From: Candidatus Woesearchaeota archaeon CG10_big_fil_rev_8_21_14_0_10_32_9
GTDB taxonomy: Archaea; Nanobdellota; Nanobdellia; Woesearchaeales; 21-14-0-10-32-9
DNA: 39,941 nucleotides
Direction: 5' to 3'
NCBI GenBank assembly: GCA_002762915.1
Contig: PCYF01000029.1
Location: 1 to 39,941, forward strand
Positions 17,101 to 24,769 of the stretch are shown here, one piece after another. Each line of letters starts with the position of its first letter. The first letter of the stretch is position 1. The notes beneath the pieces are model-generated. The model was not told the DNA's origin and ran no database searches. It saw only the letters and a list, made by a program, of their open reading frames with translations. The position numbers and the translations under genes are program-made.

Positions 17101-18202
17101 CTTCTTTTGTGTCTGCTTTGTTTTTCTTATTATCTTCTTCGGGTTCTTTATCTTGCTTTGTTAAATTAGAGGGTTGTGATACGTTTTTCTGTTGATCTTT
17201 TTGTTTTGAATCTGAATTTTTATAATCGTTTTTCTTGTCGTTTAATGAAATAAATAACTGATCTAAACTAGGTTTAACAATTTTAATTTCTAGAACTTTT
17301 TCATTTCTTTTTTCAAGTTTACTCATAACGTTGCTAATTATCTTCTCAGGTTCTTTACACGTTAAAACTAATCGTCCACCAGTAACTTTGTGTTCAAGTA
17401 TATTCTTTTTGAAACATCGTTTCAAATAAGCGCCAGAAGATTCATAATTTGTAGGATACGTTTCAATAACTAATTCTTGATTTTTCAAATACTTACTCTT
17501 AAGTTCTTCAGGAGTCCCCTTATCAAAAACCATGCCGTCCTTAATTATAGCAATTCTAGTACAAAGAGTTTCAAGCTCATTCAAATGATGACTAGATAAT
17601 ATTACCGTAGTTCCTTTTTCATTAATTTGTTTCAACAAATCCCAGATATTATTTCTTAAAATAGGATCAAGATCTGCAGTAGGCTCGTCAAGAATAAGCA
17701 CTTGAGGATTATGAACCATGGCACAAGCAATGTCAAGTCGTCTTTCCATGCCTCCAGATAAATTCTTTCCCAAAATATAAGATGCATTATTAAGATTCAT
17801 TAATCTTAAGAGTGTTTGAACATTAGTTTGAAGAGTATCTAAAGAAAGATCATAAAGAGCTCCAAAATATGTTATGTTCTCTTTTACAGTAAGTTTCTCA
17901 TAAAAACTAGGAACTTGTGCTGCAAATCCGTAAACTCGTTTGAATTTTCTTTGTTGTCTGTAAACAGATTTGTAAATAACTTTATCAGTTCCTACCAATG
18001 CCGGTTCTTTAAACAAAACATCGCCAGAGTCAGACTTAATAAATCCTACAATACTATTAAGCAGAGTGGTCTTACCTGAACCACTGGAACCAATTATTCC
18101 AATTATCTCACCAGGATAAACATCTAACGAAATATCTCTTAGAACTTGCTTTCTACCATAGCTTTTAGAGACAGAATCAATCTTAAGTATAGGTGCTTCC
18201 AT
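17063..18202 (-). CDS. ABC transporter ATP-binding protein
   Basis: 379 residues with a full ABC nucleotide-binding domain: Walker A GSSGSGKTT at residues 38-46, Q-loop AAQVPSFYEKLTVKENI, signature LSGGMERRLDIA, Walker B VLILDEPTADLDP, and H-loop SSHHLNELE. After the domain comes a region of about 90 residues typical of ABC-2 partner ATPases, then an unusual hydrophilic Lys/Asp/Gln-rich tail of about 60 residues. The coding sequence for that tail overlaps the permease start. It has its own TATA box 22 bases from the ATG (leaderless), downstream of the regulator gene on the same strand. Confidence 0.95.
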   Translation of the reverse strand: MEAPILKIDSVSKSYGRKQVLRDISLDVYPGEIIGIIGSSGSGKTTLLNSIVGFIKSDSGDVLFKEPALVGTDKVIYKSVYRQQRKFKRVYGFAAQVPSFYEKLTVKENITYFGALYDLSLDTLQTNVQTLLRLMNLNNASYILGKNLSGGMERRLDIACAMVHNPQVLILDEPTADLDPILRNNIWDLLKQINEKGTTVILSSHHLNELETLCTRIAIIKDGMVFDKGTPEELKSKYLKNQELVIETYPTNYESSGAYLKRCFKKNILEHKVTGGRLVLTCKEPEKIISNVMSKLEKRNEKVLEIKIVKPSLDQLFISLNDKKNDYKNSDSKQKDQQKNVSQPSNLTKQDKEPEEDNKKNKADTKEDGAKDEVIQNTN

Positions 18203-18223
18203 GAAAAAAATAGAAATCTAGGA

Positions 18224-18235
18224 GTTTTTAAACTT
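18224..18235 (-). promoter_or_regulatory. TATA box for the ABC exporter
   Basis: On the minus strand GTTTAAAAACTC lies about 25 bases before ATG 18202, placing the transcript start at or beside the ATG (leaderless). It lies in the 90-base gap after the regulator gene. Confidence 0.55.
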
Positions 18236-18292
18236 TGTTCTTTGTGCAGCTATAGAAATTCTTTCCGTCAATCTCCTTTAATCACTTCTGAA

Positions 18293-18910
18293 TTATTTCT
18301 TAGGTTTCTTTTTACTTTTCGCAAAATCAAATGCCGACAAAAGAATAAGTAAAAGAAGTCCTCCTAGAAATATCCATAATGCCACATAAGGTTGATGCGT
18401 AACTATTTCTGGGGCTGCGTTTGCAGTTTGTGCTACTGCAGAAGGCCCAGTAAGTTTAGCTTCATATGTTATAACATCAAAAGCTCCGTTCATACTTGTA
18501 GACAAAAAACTTCTAGAAATATACTCATAAATAGCAACTAAACCAGAAAATGCTGTAAAAATAATTGCTACTGGTAAAAAAGATTTAAGTCTGTCTAAAA
18601 CAGACTCATCTTCTTCTTGAGAAATGATTATAAATTTGTTAGCAAGTTTATAGTGAATAACCTCTTTACCTTTTTCAGAGTAATGATACTCATCGCGACT
18701 AACTAATTTACTGTCTGCAAGCTGTTGAATGTTGTAATGAACTGTACTCAAAGGAAGATTAAGATTTTTAGAAATTTCAGTCTCAGTGGCACCGTCTTTT
18801 TTAGATAAATGATCAAGAATCTTTCTACAAGTATCGTTGCTTAGAACTTTAGTTAAATTCTTAGATTTATTATCTTTTAGAGAAACTAATACAAACGATT
18901 TATCAGACAT
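18293..18910 (-). CDS. membrane-anchored winged-helix transcription regulator
   Basis: 205 residues from ATG 18910; a TTG six codons upstream is possible, but the TATA box position supports 18910. Residues about 15-85 form an ArsR-type winged helix (LSNDTCRKILDHLSKKDGA, then TETEISKNLNLPLSTVHYNIQQL, then a wing). Two membrane helices follow, at about 105-125 and 177-197, separated by about 50 external residues, and the protein ends in a KSKKKPKK tail. DNA-binding at one end and a membrane-spanning sensor at the other suggests a one-component sensor of envelope state. It lies upstream of the ABC exporter on the same strand and probably controls it (inference). Confidence 0.88.
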   Translation of the reverse strand: MSDKSFVLVSLKDNKSKNLTKVLSNDTCRKILDHLSKKDGATETEISKNLNLPLSTVHYNIQQLADSKLVSRDEYHYSEKGKEVIHYKLANKFIIISQEEDESVLDRLKSFLPVAIIFTAFSGLVAIYEYISRSFLSTSMNGAFDVITYEAKLTGPSAVAQTANAAPEIVTHQPYVALWIFLGGLLLLILLSAFDFAKSKKKPKK

Positions 18911-18929
18911 GCACTCTGAAAATAACAAG

Positions 18930-18941
18930 AAATATATAAAT
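18930..18941 (-). promoter_or_regulatory. TATA box for the membrane-anchored regulator
   Basis: TATTTATATATT on the minus strand, about 22-30 bases before ATG 18910, which favours a leaderless transcript and supports that start. Confidence 0.6.
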
Positions 18942-19066
18942 ATTCACAAGACTTTAATACAAATAGAAGTTATGCTTTTTTATTGATTATTCATAGAGAA
19001 GTTATAGAGAATTATTCAAAAGATTTAAAATCTACCCAACAAATCTTATAAGGGGAGTAAACAAGA

Positions 19067-20140
19067 ATGCAAAACTACAAAAAATATCTGGTGTTGATTT
19101 TAATGCTTGTAATACTTCTAAATCTAACTATTATTTCTTATGTTCGTGCAGAAACTACTGATTCTGATCAAGATGGAGTCACAGATAGTCAAGATTCCTG
19201 TCTGAACACGCCTGTTGGAGAAATACTTCCTCTTTCAACAACAAATCCAGAATACATAGGATGTTCTTGTACTCAAATAATTACAAAACTCGGAAATGAA
19301 CAATGCTTTGATATATATTGTGTGGAAGGAAAACCTTTATCAGTTAGCGAAAGAATATATTCCAAAGACAAAATATCTTGTACGCAAGATTATTGTATAG
19401 ATTCGTTATTATATGATTTTCCAGATCCTCAAAATGCTCTTTGCAGAGATGGATTTCCTCAGGAAATACCTTGCGAACCAACAATGAGAAGAAACTCCGC
19501 AGCTTGTGTTTCTGGAGAAATTCCTCAATATGATGATGTTCAAAGACTAAAAGAAGAACAACAGAAAAGTGAACAAACGCAGCAACCAGAAATTAAACAA
19601 ACTGAACTTAAAGATGAAGTGTATTCAATTCTGTTGGAAAATTTGAAACTAAAAACTTCTCTTGGAATAATAAACAGAGAAGATTATCAAAATAAAATAA
19701 TTTCAAATGATATTATTACTAAGCAACAAAAAATAACAGTTATAAGCATTAGTAATTCTTCAAATGCAAGCATAACCGAGAACGCAATAAAAATTAAACC
19801 AAGGCAAGGAACGACACTAAAAGATGTAATAGTTTTAGAAAGACTAAACTTGCAAAATGGTTTGACAAAAGAAGACTTCATATTTCAAGAAAAACCAGAA
19901 ACACTATCTTCAGATCCATGGATAGTTTATTGGAAAATAGATGAAATAAACTCAGAAAAAATAATTAATTATAGAATAAGAGAACAAACACAATTTGAGC
20001 CTGATTTGTTGCTTTTAGCTCAAGTAAAAACTCCTAGTGTTTTCTGGCAAATAATACCAATTGTTCTAATAGTATTTGTAGTAATCTTGATGTACGTTTG
20101 GTTCAAAAGAAACCTCACTCAAAGAAAGATATTCAAATAA
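19067..20140 (+). CDS. exported TSP3-motif protein with C-terminal anchor
   Basis: 357 residues. A Sec-type signal peptide at about 1-28 (ending SYVRAET), then an acidic DSDQDGVTDSQDSC motif at about residues 33-46 that is a typical thrombospondin type 3 calcium-binding repeat, then a cysteine-rich part of about 100 residues, a Glu/Gln-rich linker, a beta-rich domain (about 190-320) and a helix at about 327-346 followed by a basic end (WFKRNLTQRKIFK). It is thus outside the cell, anchored at its C-terminus. AGGGGAG stands before the ATG. Likely adhesion or cell-wall role; no enzyme motif. Confidence 0.88.
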   Translation: MQNYKKYLVLILMLVILLNLTIISYVRAETTDSDQDGVTDSQDSCLNTPVGEILPLSTTNPEYIGCSCTQIITKLGNEQCFDIYCVEGKPLSVSERIYSKDKISCTQDYCIDSLLYDFPDPQNALCRDGFPQEIPCEPTMRRNSAACVSGEIPQYDDVQRLKEEQQKSEQTQQPEIKQTELKDEVYSILLENLKLKTSLGIINREDYQNKIISNDIITKQQKITVISISNSSNASITENAIKIKPRQGTTLKDVIVLERLNLQNGLTKEDFIFQEKPETLSSDPWIVYWKIDEINSEKIINYRIREQTQFEPDLLLLAQVKTPSVFWQIIPIVLIVFVVILMYVWFKRNLTQRKIFK

Positions 20141-20143
20141 TAA

Positions 20144-20155
20144 ACTATTTAAATT
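20144..20155 (+). promoter_or_regulatory. TATA box for the DUF285 pilin
   Basis: ACTATTTAAATT lies about 22-30 bases before ATG 20177, directly after the preceding stop. No ribosome site is seen, so a leaderless transcript is likely. Confidence 0.55.
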
Positions 20156-20176
20156 AGGTCTTTTGTAGCTTCTATA

Positions 20177-21787
20177 ATGATTGTTAAGAAGGGTCAGGCT
20201 GCGTTGGAGTTTCTTACGACGTATGGTTGGGCGTTTCTTGTGGTTCTTGTTATGATTGGTGCTTTATCCTCTTTCGGTGTTTTCGGAAATGTCGGTGTTG
20301 ATAAATGTGTTTCTGAACAAGGCTTTACTTGCGAATCTTCTTTGATTACTGATACAACTCAGAAATTTAAGTTTAAGAATACTTTAGGAGAGGATGTTAG
20401 TATTTCTAATGCTACAATGATTGTTAAATCTACTGGAGAAGTCGTTGATTGTAATGTTCCTTCAGAAAGTATTAATGATGGAAATAGTTTCGAAATTAGT
20501 TGTGAAGGAGATGGTCTTAGTATAGGTAAGCGTGAAAACCTAGATGTTAGATTTAATTATTATCCTGCTACAAGTAGTGCTCAGTATTCAAAGTCTGTTT
20601 ATGCTGATATTAGTGATAGTGTTGAAAGTTTAGAAGAGTTTGAGAATGTAGGAGGAGTCTCTGATCTTGGAGGTAGTGGTGAAAGTGCGGGTTCTCAGTC
20701 GGTTTTGGTTTTTGATACGCAGTATGGATCAAGTGTTGATCTAAGCTTAACTGGTAGTGGCGAGTTAGTTGTTGATTGGGGTGATGGTTCTACAAGTAAC
20801 AGAAGCGGTTCCGGCACTTTAAGTCACATTTATTCAGAAGTACAACAATATGTTGTTACAATAAATGGAGACTTATCAGATATGGGCTTCAGAATAACAA
20901 GTGATATTAGTTCGTTGGTTGAGATAAGAGACTGGCCTAGAACTATAACTGATATGTCAAGTATGTTTGTAGCAGGTTCATTTAATTATGCAGACAATCT
21001 TGTAAGTGTTCCAAATTATCTGCCACCAAATGTAACAACCTTAAAAAGAATGTTTTTCGGCGCATCCACGTTTAATCAAGATTTATCAGCCTGGAATACA
21101 AACAAGGTAACAGATATGACTCTCATGTTTTACGATGCTTCTAATTTCAATGGCGATGTTTCTACGTGGGATACAAGTAATGTGAATACTATAGAAGAAA
21201 TGTTTAGATTTGCTTCTAGTTTTAATCAGGATATTTCTAGTTGGAATGTTGGAAATGTAACAAATATGAAAGCAGTATTTCAAGGAGCGTCTAGTTTTAA
21301 TCAGGATATTAGTTCTTGGGATACAAGTAAAGTAACAAATTTTGCAAGTATGTTCGCAGGAACTAGCTTTAATCAAAATATAGGATCATGGAATATAGGT
21401 AGCGCTACATCTATAGGTGCTATGTTTACAGGTAATTCTGTTTTCAATCAAGATATTTCTAATTGGAACACGGAAAATGTGACAATAATGTACTACTTGT
21501 TTGATGGTGCTTCTAGTTTTAATCAGGATATTAGTTCTTGGGATACAAGTAAAGTAACAACACTTTCAGAAATGTTCGATGGTGCTTCTAGTTTTAATCA
21601 GGATATTTCTAGTTGGAATGTTGGAAATGTAACAAATATGGGTGCCATGTTTAGATCAGCGTCTACTTTTAATCAAGACTTGTCCAATTGGTGTGTAATA
21701 AAAATATCAAGCAAACCTAACTATTTTGATACAAGTGCATCTTCATGGACGCTAAGCAGACCAATATGGGGAACATGTTCATCATAA
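20177..21787 (+). CDS. class III signal-peptide pilin with PKD-like domain and nine DUF285/BspA-type repeats
   Basis: 536 residues. The N-terminus KKGQAALEFLTTYGWAF is the archaeal class III (type IV pilin-like) signal, cut before QAALEF and followed by the helix that packs in the filament. Residues to about 160 match the paralogue at 22599. Residues about 165-235 look PKD-like (VDWGDGST, then SHIYSEVQQYVVTING). Residues about 292-515 are nine repeats of about 25 residues, core FNQDISSWDTSKVTNM, the DUF285 (BspA-like) family common on surface proteins of mycoplasmas and other bacteria. The likely role is display of a binding surface on a pilus. First-part codons are richer in G and T than in neighbouring genes, hinting at transfer. 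Confidence 0.92.
   Translation: MIVKKGQAALEFLTTYGWAFLVVLVMIGALSSFGVFGNVGVDKCVSEQGFTCESSLITDTTQKFKFKNTLGEDVSISNATMIVKSTGEVVDCNVPSESINDGNSFEISCEGDGLSIGKRENLDVRFNYYPATSSAQYSKSVYADISDSVESLEEFENVGGVSDLGGSGESAGSQSVLVFDTQYGSSVDLSLTGSGELVVDWGDGSTSNRSGSGTLSHIYSEVQQYVVTINGDLSDMGFRITSDISSLVEIRDWPRTITDMSSMFVAGSFNYADNLVSVPNYLPPNVTTLKRMFFGASTFNQDLSAWNTNKVTDMTLMFYDASNFNGDVSTWDTSNVNTIEEMFRFASSFNQDISSWNVGNVTNMKAVFQGASSFNQDISSWDTSKVTNFASMFAGTSFNQNIGSWNIGSATSIGAMFTGNSVFNQDISNWNTENVTIMYYLFDGASSFNQDISSWDTSKVTTLSEMFDGASSFNQDISSWNVGNVTNMGAMFRSASTFNQDLSNWCVIKISSKPNYFDTSASSWTLSRPIWGTCSS
21050..21721 (+). repeat. nine coding repeats of about 75 bp (DUF285)
   Basis: The repeats encode units of about 25 residues. Two copies, 21212-21268 and 21584-21640, are identical over 57 bases, and other copies share runs of 30 bases or more (for example near 21285 and 21510). 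The near-identity at DNA level suggests recent duplication or gene conversion. Confidence 0.9.
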
Positions 21788-21814
21788 GTAATGTATCTGA
21801 ACTTTTTTAGATAA

Positions 21815-21824
21815 ACAATATAAA
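21815..21824 (+). promoter_or_regulatory. TATA box for RNase P RNA
   Basis: CAATATAAAC lies about 25-30 bases before the first paired base of the RNA at 21847, the normal distance for an archaeal promoter. Confidence 0.6.
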
Positions 21825-21846
21825 CACAAAAACAATTCTAACTCTC

Positions 21847-22148
21847 GTAGAGCAGGGAATGACTATCCATAACAGGAGGAAAGTCCGCCCACTACGGTAA
21901 TCACTTGTGTTATGCAAGGTTCAGAAATGGACGGCAACCACTCAGAAAAGAGACCCCCTATATCCGGAATGATAGGCAGAACGTTCGGGTGACCGAATAA
22001 ACTAACTCCTTGACTATGTTTATAGGAATGGATGAAACTGTGAGTCCTGATTTGTGCAACTCCATTTGGAGGCTTAGTAGAATGTCATAATCGGCCCATC
22101 CGACTGAAAAGTTTGGGGCTGACAGAAGGCGGCTTACACCTGCTCTAC
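21847..22148 (+). ncRNA. rnpB: RNase P RNA
   Basis: Catalytic RNA of the tRNA 5'-processing enzyme. The ends pair perfectly (GTAGAGCAGG at 21847-21856 with CCTGCTCTAC at 22139-22148), forming P1. The universal 5' core AGGAGGAAAGTCCGCC is at 21874-21889, and the 3' core GACAGAAGGCGGCTTA is at 22121-22136. AAGTCCGCC and GGCGGCTT pair to give helix P4 with its single bulged U, the hallmark of the active core. Length of about 302 bases fits archaeal type A RNAs. A TATA box lies 23-32 bases upstream and a run of seven T follows the 3' end. Confidence 0.96.
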
Positions 22149-22150
22149 CA

Positions 22151-22157
22151 TTTTTTT
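22151..22157 (+). terminator. T-run after RNase P RNA
   Basis: TTTTTTT directly follows the P1 3' strand and fits archaeal poly-T termination. Confidence 0.55.
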
Positions 22158-22216
22158 CTATAAAAAAGCTACTGTTTTCCGACTGCAGTGAACAGAATTC
22201 TGATTAATCTCGTGTA

Positions 22217-22516
22217 TTAGTTTTTTGATTTACAGTAAGAAACAGTGCCACCACATCCAAATCCGCAAGTATATTCCTCACGAGCAATATAGCAATAATT
22301 AGAATGTTGTAAACAACCAGAACTATCACAGGAACCACAAGAATCAGGACCACATTTAGCGGGGTTCACATTATTTCTTGCTTCAATAACCCAATCAGGT
22401 TCATAAACACGATCAGAAGGAGGAATAAAGGTTTTAACAAATAAAAGCACAACTGCAAATACCACAAGAATGCTGGAAAGCATAATAATCATTTTAGTTA
22501 AATTGAACTCAGTCAT
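22217..22516 (-). CDS. small single-pass membrane protein with Cys-rich exterior
   Basis: 99 residues. A membrane helix at about residues 9-28 follows a short N-terminus; the remaining ~70 residues are external with nine or ten cysteines in the pattern KCGPDSCGSCDSSGCLQ and CGFGCGG, likely several disulfides. There is no KKG leader, so it is probably a signal-anchor protein rather than a pilin. It is divergent from the pilin gene at 22599, with its own TATA box (minus strand, 22538-22549) and a leaderless start. Function unknown; glycine/cysteine spacing fits a small disulfide-rich surface domain. Confidence 0.85.
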   Translation of the reverse strand: MTEFNLTKMIIMLSSILVVFAVVLLFVKTFIPPSDRVYEPDWVIEARNNVNPAKCGPDSCGSCDSSGCLQHSNYCYIAREEYTCGFGCGGTVSYCKSKN

Positions 22517-22537
22517 AGAAATTTTGTGTTAAAATTT

Positions 22538-22549
22538 AATATATAAATT
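22538..22549 (-). promoter_or_regulatory. TATA box for the Cys-rich membrane protein
   Basis: AATTTATATATT on the minus strand, about 22-30 bases before ATG 22516, which points to a leaderless transcript. Confidence 0.6.
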
Positions 22550-22567
22550 TTTTCAAAGTTTAGAAAA

Positions 22568-22580
22568 CTTTTTATACTAT
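22568..22580 (+). promoter_or_regulatory. TATA box for the beta-helix pilin
   Basis: CTTTTTATACTAT lies about 20-30 bases before the GTG at 22599. GGGGAG follows it, so the message either starts very close to the GTG or has a very short leader. Confidence 0.5.
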
Positions 22581-22598
22581 AACTGGGGAGTTAGGGTT

Positions 22599-24089
22599 GT
22601 GAATAAAAGAGGACAAGGCGCATTAGAGTTTCTAACCACATATGGTTGGGCGTTTCTCATTGTGCTTGTTATGATTGGAGCTTTGTCCAGTTTTGGAGTG
22701 TTTGGAAATGCAGGTGTAGATAAATGCATTTCCGGCCAGGGATTTACTTGTGATGGATCTATGATTACAGATCAAACACAGAAATTTAAGTTTAAGAACA
22801 CTTTAGGAGAAGATGTTTTTATTACAAATGCTACTGCAACAATTAGGTCTACTGGTGAGCAGGTTAATTGTAGTGTTTCTGGAGGAAGCGTGTTCGAGGG
22901 AGATAGTTTTGAGGTGGTTTGTGGAGGAGAATTAAGCTCCGGTAAACGTGAAAATGTAGATGTTCAATTTAATTATTACTCTGCAGAAAGCACTGTAGCA
23001 TATGCTAAACCTTCTTACGTAGAAGTAAGTGGTAAAGTAGAAAACTATCAAAATGTTGTGGATTCAGGTCAGCAAACAAGTCAAACCTCGCAAGAATGTG
23101 CAACATTAAGTGTTCCAAACACAAGATACGAATTAAGTTCGGATCTTCACACTACTGGAAATTGTTTTACTATAACTGCGGATGATGTAACTTTAGATTG
23201 TGCAGGACATACAATAACTGGAAGTATAACTTTAGATTATTTTTATAATAGACTAAGTGATGCAATCACTATTCAAGGTGCGGATAGAGCAACTATTACT
23301 AACTGCATGTTACAGAACTTTTCTCAAGGAGTATATGTTATAGATTCATTAGATTCAATAATTACAAATAATCAGATAAAGGATTCTTTTCATGGAGTTC
23401 ACACGTTGAACGGTGAAAGAATAATTGTTAAGGAAAATGTGTTCTATAATGTAACCAAATATAATATTATATTTGAACTAGGTCAAGAGCACAAAGCATA
23501 TTCAAATAGTTTTGATGCGCCTGTTCTTCAAGGAAATTCTAGAGGTGTGGCCTTGACATCTACTAATACTGAAGTTTATAATAATGACATAAATAAAATG
23601 GGTTATGCGCTCTGGACATGTTGCGGCCTTGCCCAAAATGATTATTTTCATGATAATAATATAGTTTCTACAACATTTGGAATACTTGCCGCTGGAGGAA
23701 TCAATAACAGATTTGAAAATAACAACATACAAGATGCAAAGTATGGATTATATGTGTGGGACATGGATGATAGCAATTTTACCAATAATAATCTGCAAAT
23801 AAAGTCAGGCACAACATATGGAATATATTTCAGACCAGATGCTAATCAAAATGATAATAGATTTACAAATACTGTAATTACAGGAACACCAAAATACGGG
23901 GTTTACATAAATCAGAATCCTAATATGGGTGTTTTCTCTAAAAACAATTTATTCCTAGGAACATCAGTAACTGGTGCAACAACATACAAAGAATACATAA
24001 AACAATATGACGTTTCTCAGAGTGCATGGTACACAATAAGTTCGAACGAATTCGTGAACGACGTTGTGTATAATAATACCTTTCAATAA
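22599..24089 (+). CDS. class III signal-peptide pilin with NosD-type beta-helix head
   Basis: 496 residues from a GTG start. NKRGQGALEFLTTYGWAF is the same class III pilin signal as in the gene at 20177, and residues to about 150 are closely similar (roughly two thirds identical by eye), with shared DNA runs of about 20 bases. From residue about 165 the protein changes to a right-handed parallel beta-helix: GNCFTITADDVTLDCAGHTI, then many short turns such as ATITNCMLQNFSQGVYV and NNRFENNNIQDAKYGLYV, typical of NosD/periplasmic copper-binding-type repeats. Such heads often bind or cut glycans. It is a paralogue with a swapped head domain. Confidence 0.92.
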   Translation: MNKRGQGALEFLTTYGWAFLIVLVMIGALSSFGVFGNAGVDKCISGQGFTCDGSMITDQTQKFKFKNTLGEDVFITNATATIRSTGEQVNCSVSGGSVFEGDSFEVVCGGELSSGKRENVDVQFNYYSAESTVAYAKPSYVEVSGKVENYQNVVDSGQQTSQTSQECATLSVPNTRYELSSDLHTTGNCFTITADDVTLDCAGHTITGSITLDYFYNRLSDAITIQGADRATITNCMLQNFSQGVYVIDSLDSIITNNQIKDSFHGVHTLNGERIIVKENVFYNVTKYNIIFELGQEHKAYSNSFDAPVLQGNSRGVALTSTNTEVYNNDINKMGYALWTCCGLAQNDYFHDNNIVSTTFGILAAGGINNRFENNNIQDAKYGLYVWDMDDSNFTNNNLQIKSGTTYGIYFRPDANQNDNRFTNTVITGTPKYGVYINQNPNMGVFSKNNLFLGTSVTGATTYKEYIKQYDVSQSAWYTISSNEFVNDVVYNNTFQ

Positions 24090-24134
24090 ATAAAGTAGTA
24101 AATAAGATTGTTTGCGCATCTAATAATTTCAAAA

Positions 24135-24146
24135 CATATATAAAAA
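24135..24146 (+). promoter_or_regulatory. TATA box for Sec61-beta and NAC genes
   Basis: CATATATAAAAA ends about 20 bases before ATG 24167, so the transcript start lies at or just before the ATG. Confidence 0.6.
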
Positions 24147-24166
24147 GAACAATCTTTCTTTAACAA

Positions 24167-24322
24167 ATGGCAAAAGACAATAGAATAAATTTACCATCTT
24201 CTGGAGCAGGAATAACAAGGTATTTCGATAGCGAAAAATCAAAAATAATGATTCCTCCGCAGATAGCAATATTTGCAATTTTAGCGATGGTAGTAGTAAT
24301 TCTGCTTTTAACAGGTGTTTAA
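24167..24322 (+). CDS. Sec61-beta / SecG-type preprotein translocase subunit
   Basis: 51 residues. The N-terminal LPSSGAGITRYFDSE is the conserved cytoplasmic stretch of archaeal Sec61-beta; after IPPQIAIFAILAMV comes one membrane helix at about residues 33-50 that ends at the C-terminus. It is the small subunit of the SecYE channel, through which the many exported proteins encoded in this window would pass. Length matches archaeal homologues (about 50-60 residues). A TATA box lies 21-32 bases upstream, and the NAC gene follows after 24 bases, so the two are probably cotranscribed. Confidence 0.88.
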   Translation: MAKDNRINLPSSGAGITRYFDSEKSKIMIPPQIAIFAILAMVVVILLLTGV

Positions 24323-24333
24323 ACAAAAGTACT

Positions 24334-24340
24334 AGAGGTG
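24334..24340 (+). promoter_or_regulatory. Shine-Dalgarno site for the TTG start of NAC
   Basis: AGAGGTG is 6 bases before TTG 24347. There is no ATG near, so this site is the evidence for the TTG start. Confidence 0.6.
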
Positions 24341-24346
24341 TAAACT

Positions 24347-24688
24347 TTGTTCCCAGGTATTAATCCAAAACAGATGAAACAAGCAATGAAACAGCTTGGA
24401 ATAAAACAAGAAGATTTAGATGTAAAAGAAGTTATAATAAAACTTCAAGATCGAGAACTAGTTTTTTCTGAACCATCCGTACAAAAAGTAAACATGCAAG
24501 GACAGGTAACTTTTCAACTGGCGGGAGAATTTGAAGAAAGAAGTCTAGGTTCTACTCCTGAAATAACAACAGAAGATATAGAGACGGTTGTCGCTCAAGT
24601 TGGTTGTACTAAGGAAGAAGCAGAAGAAGCACTAGATTCTACTGATGGAAATCTTGCAGAAGCAATACTTTTGTTAAAAAAAGATTGA
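24347..24688 (+). CDS. nac: nascent polypeptide-associated complex protein (archaeal NAC)
   Basis: 113 residues. N-terminal FPGINPKQMKQAMKQLGIK is typical of archaeal NAC; residues about 15-65 are the NAC dimerisation domain (VIIKLQDRELVF...VQKVNMQGQVTFQLAG) and residues about 74-111 a UBA domain (IETVVAQVGCTKEEAEEAL, then NLAEAILLLKK). It binds nascent chains at the ribosome exit tunnel as a homodimer. Start is TTG, set by AGAGGTG 6 bases upstream. It lies behind Sec61-beta, a sensible pairing of nascent-chain and translocation functions. Confidence 0.95.
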   Translation: MFPGINPKQMKQAMKQLGIKQEDLDVKEVIIKLQDRELVFSEPSVQKVNMQGQVTFQLAGEFEERSLGSTPEITTEDIETVVAQVGCTKEEAEEALDSTDGNLAEAILLLKKD

Positions 24689-24737
24689 ATAATTTTGTAT
24701 TATGCAAATTATTTTAGTTGTGAATTTTTATAGGTAG

Positions 24738-24747
24738 ATTTATATAT
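24738..24747 (+). promoter_or_regulatory. TATA box for the helical protein pair
   Basis: ATTTATATAT lies about 22-30 bases before ATG 24770; no ribosome site is seen, fitting a leaderless message. Confidence 0.6.
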
Positions 24748-24769
24748 TTCTTTTCCATATCTATTTTGG

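Noticed and set aside
21212-21640. Direct repeats that could suggest a CRISPR-like or satellite array
   Set aside because: The repeats keep the reading frame, have a period near 75 bases and encode the DUF285 motif; there are no unique spacers.
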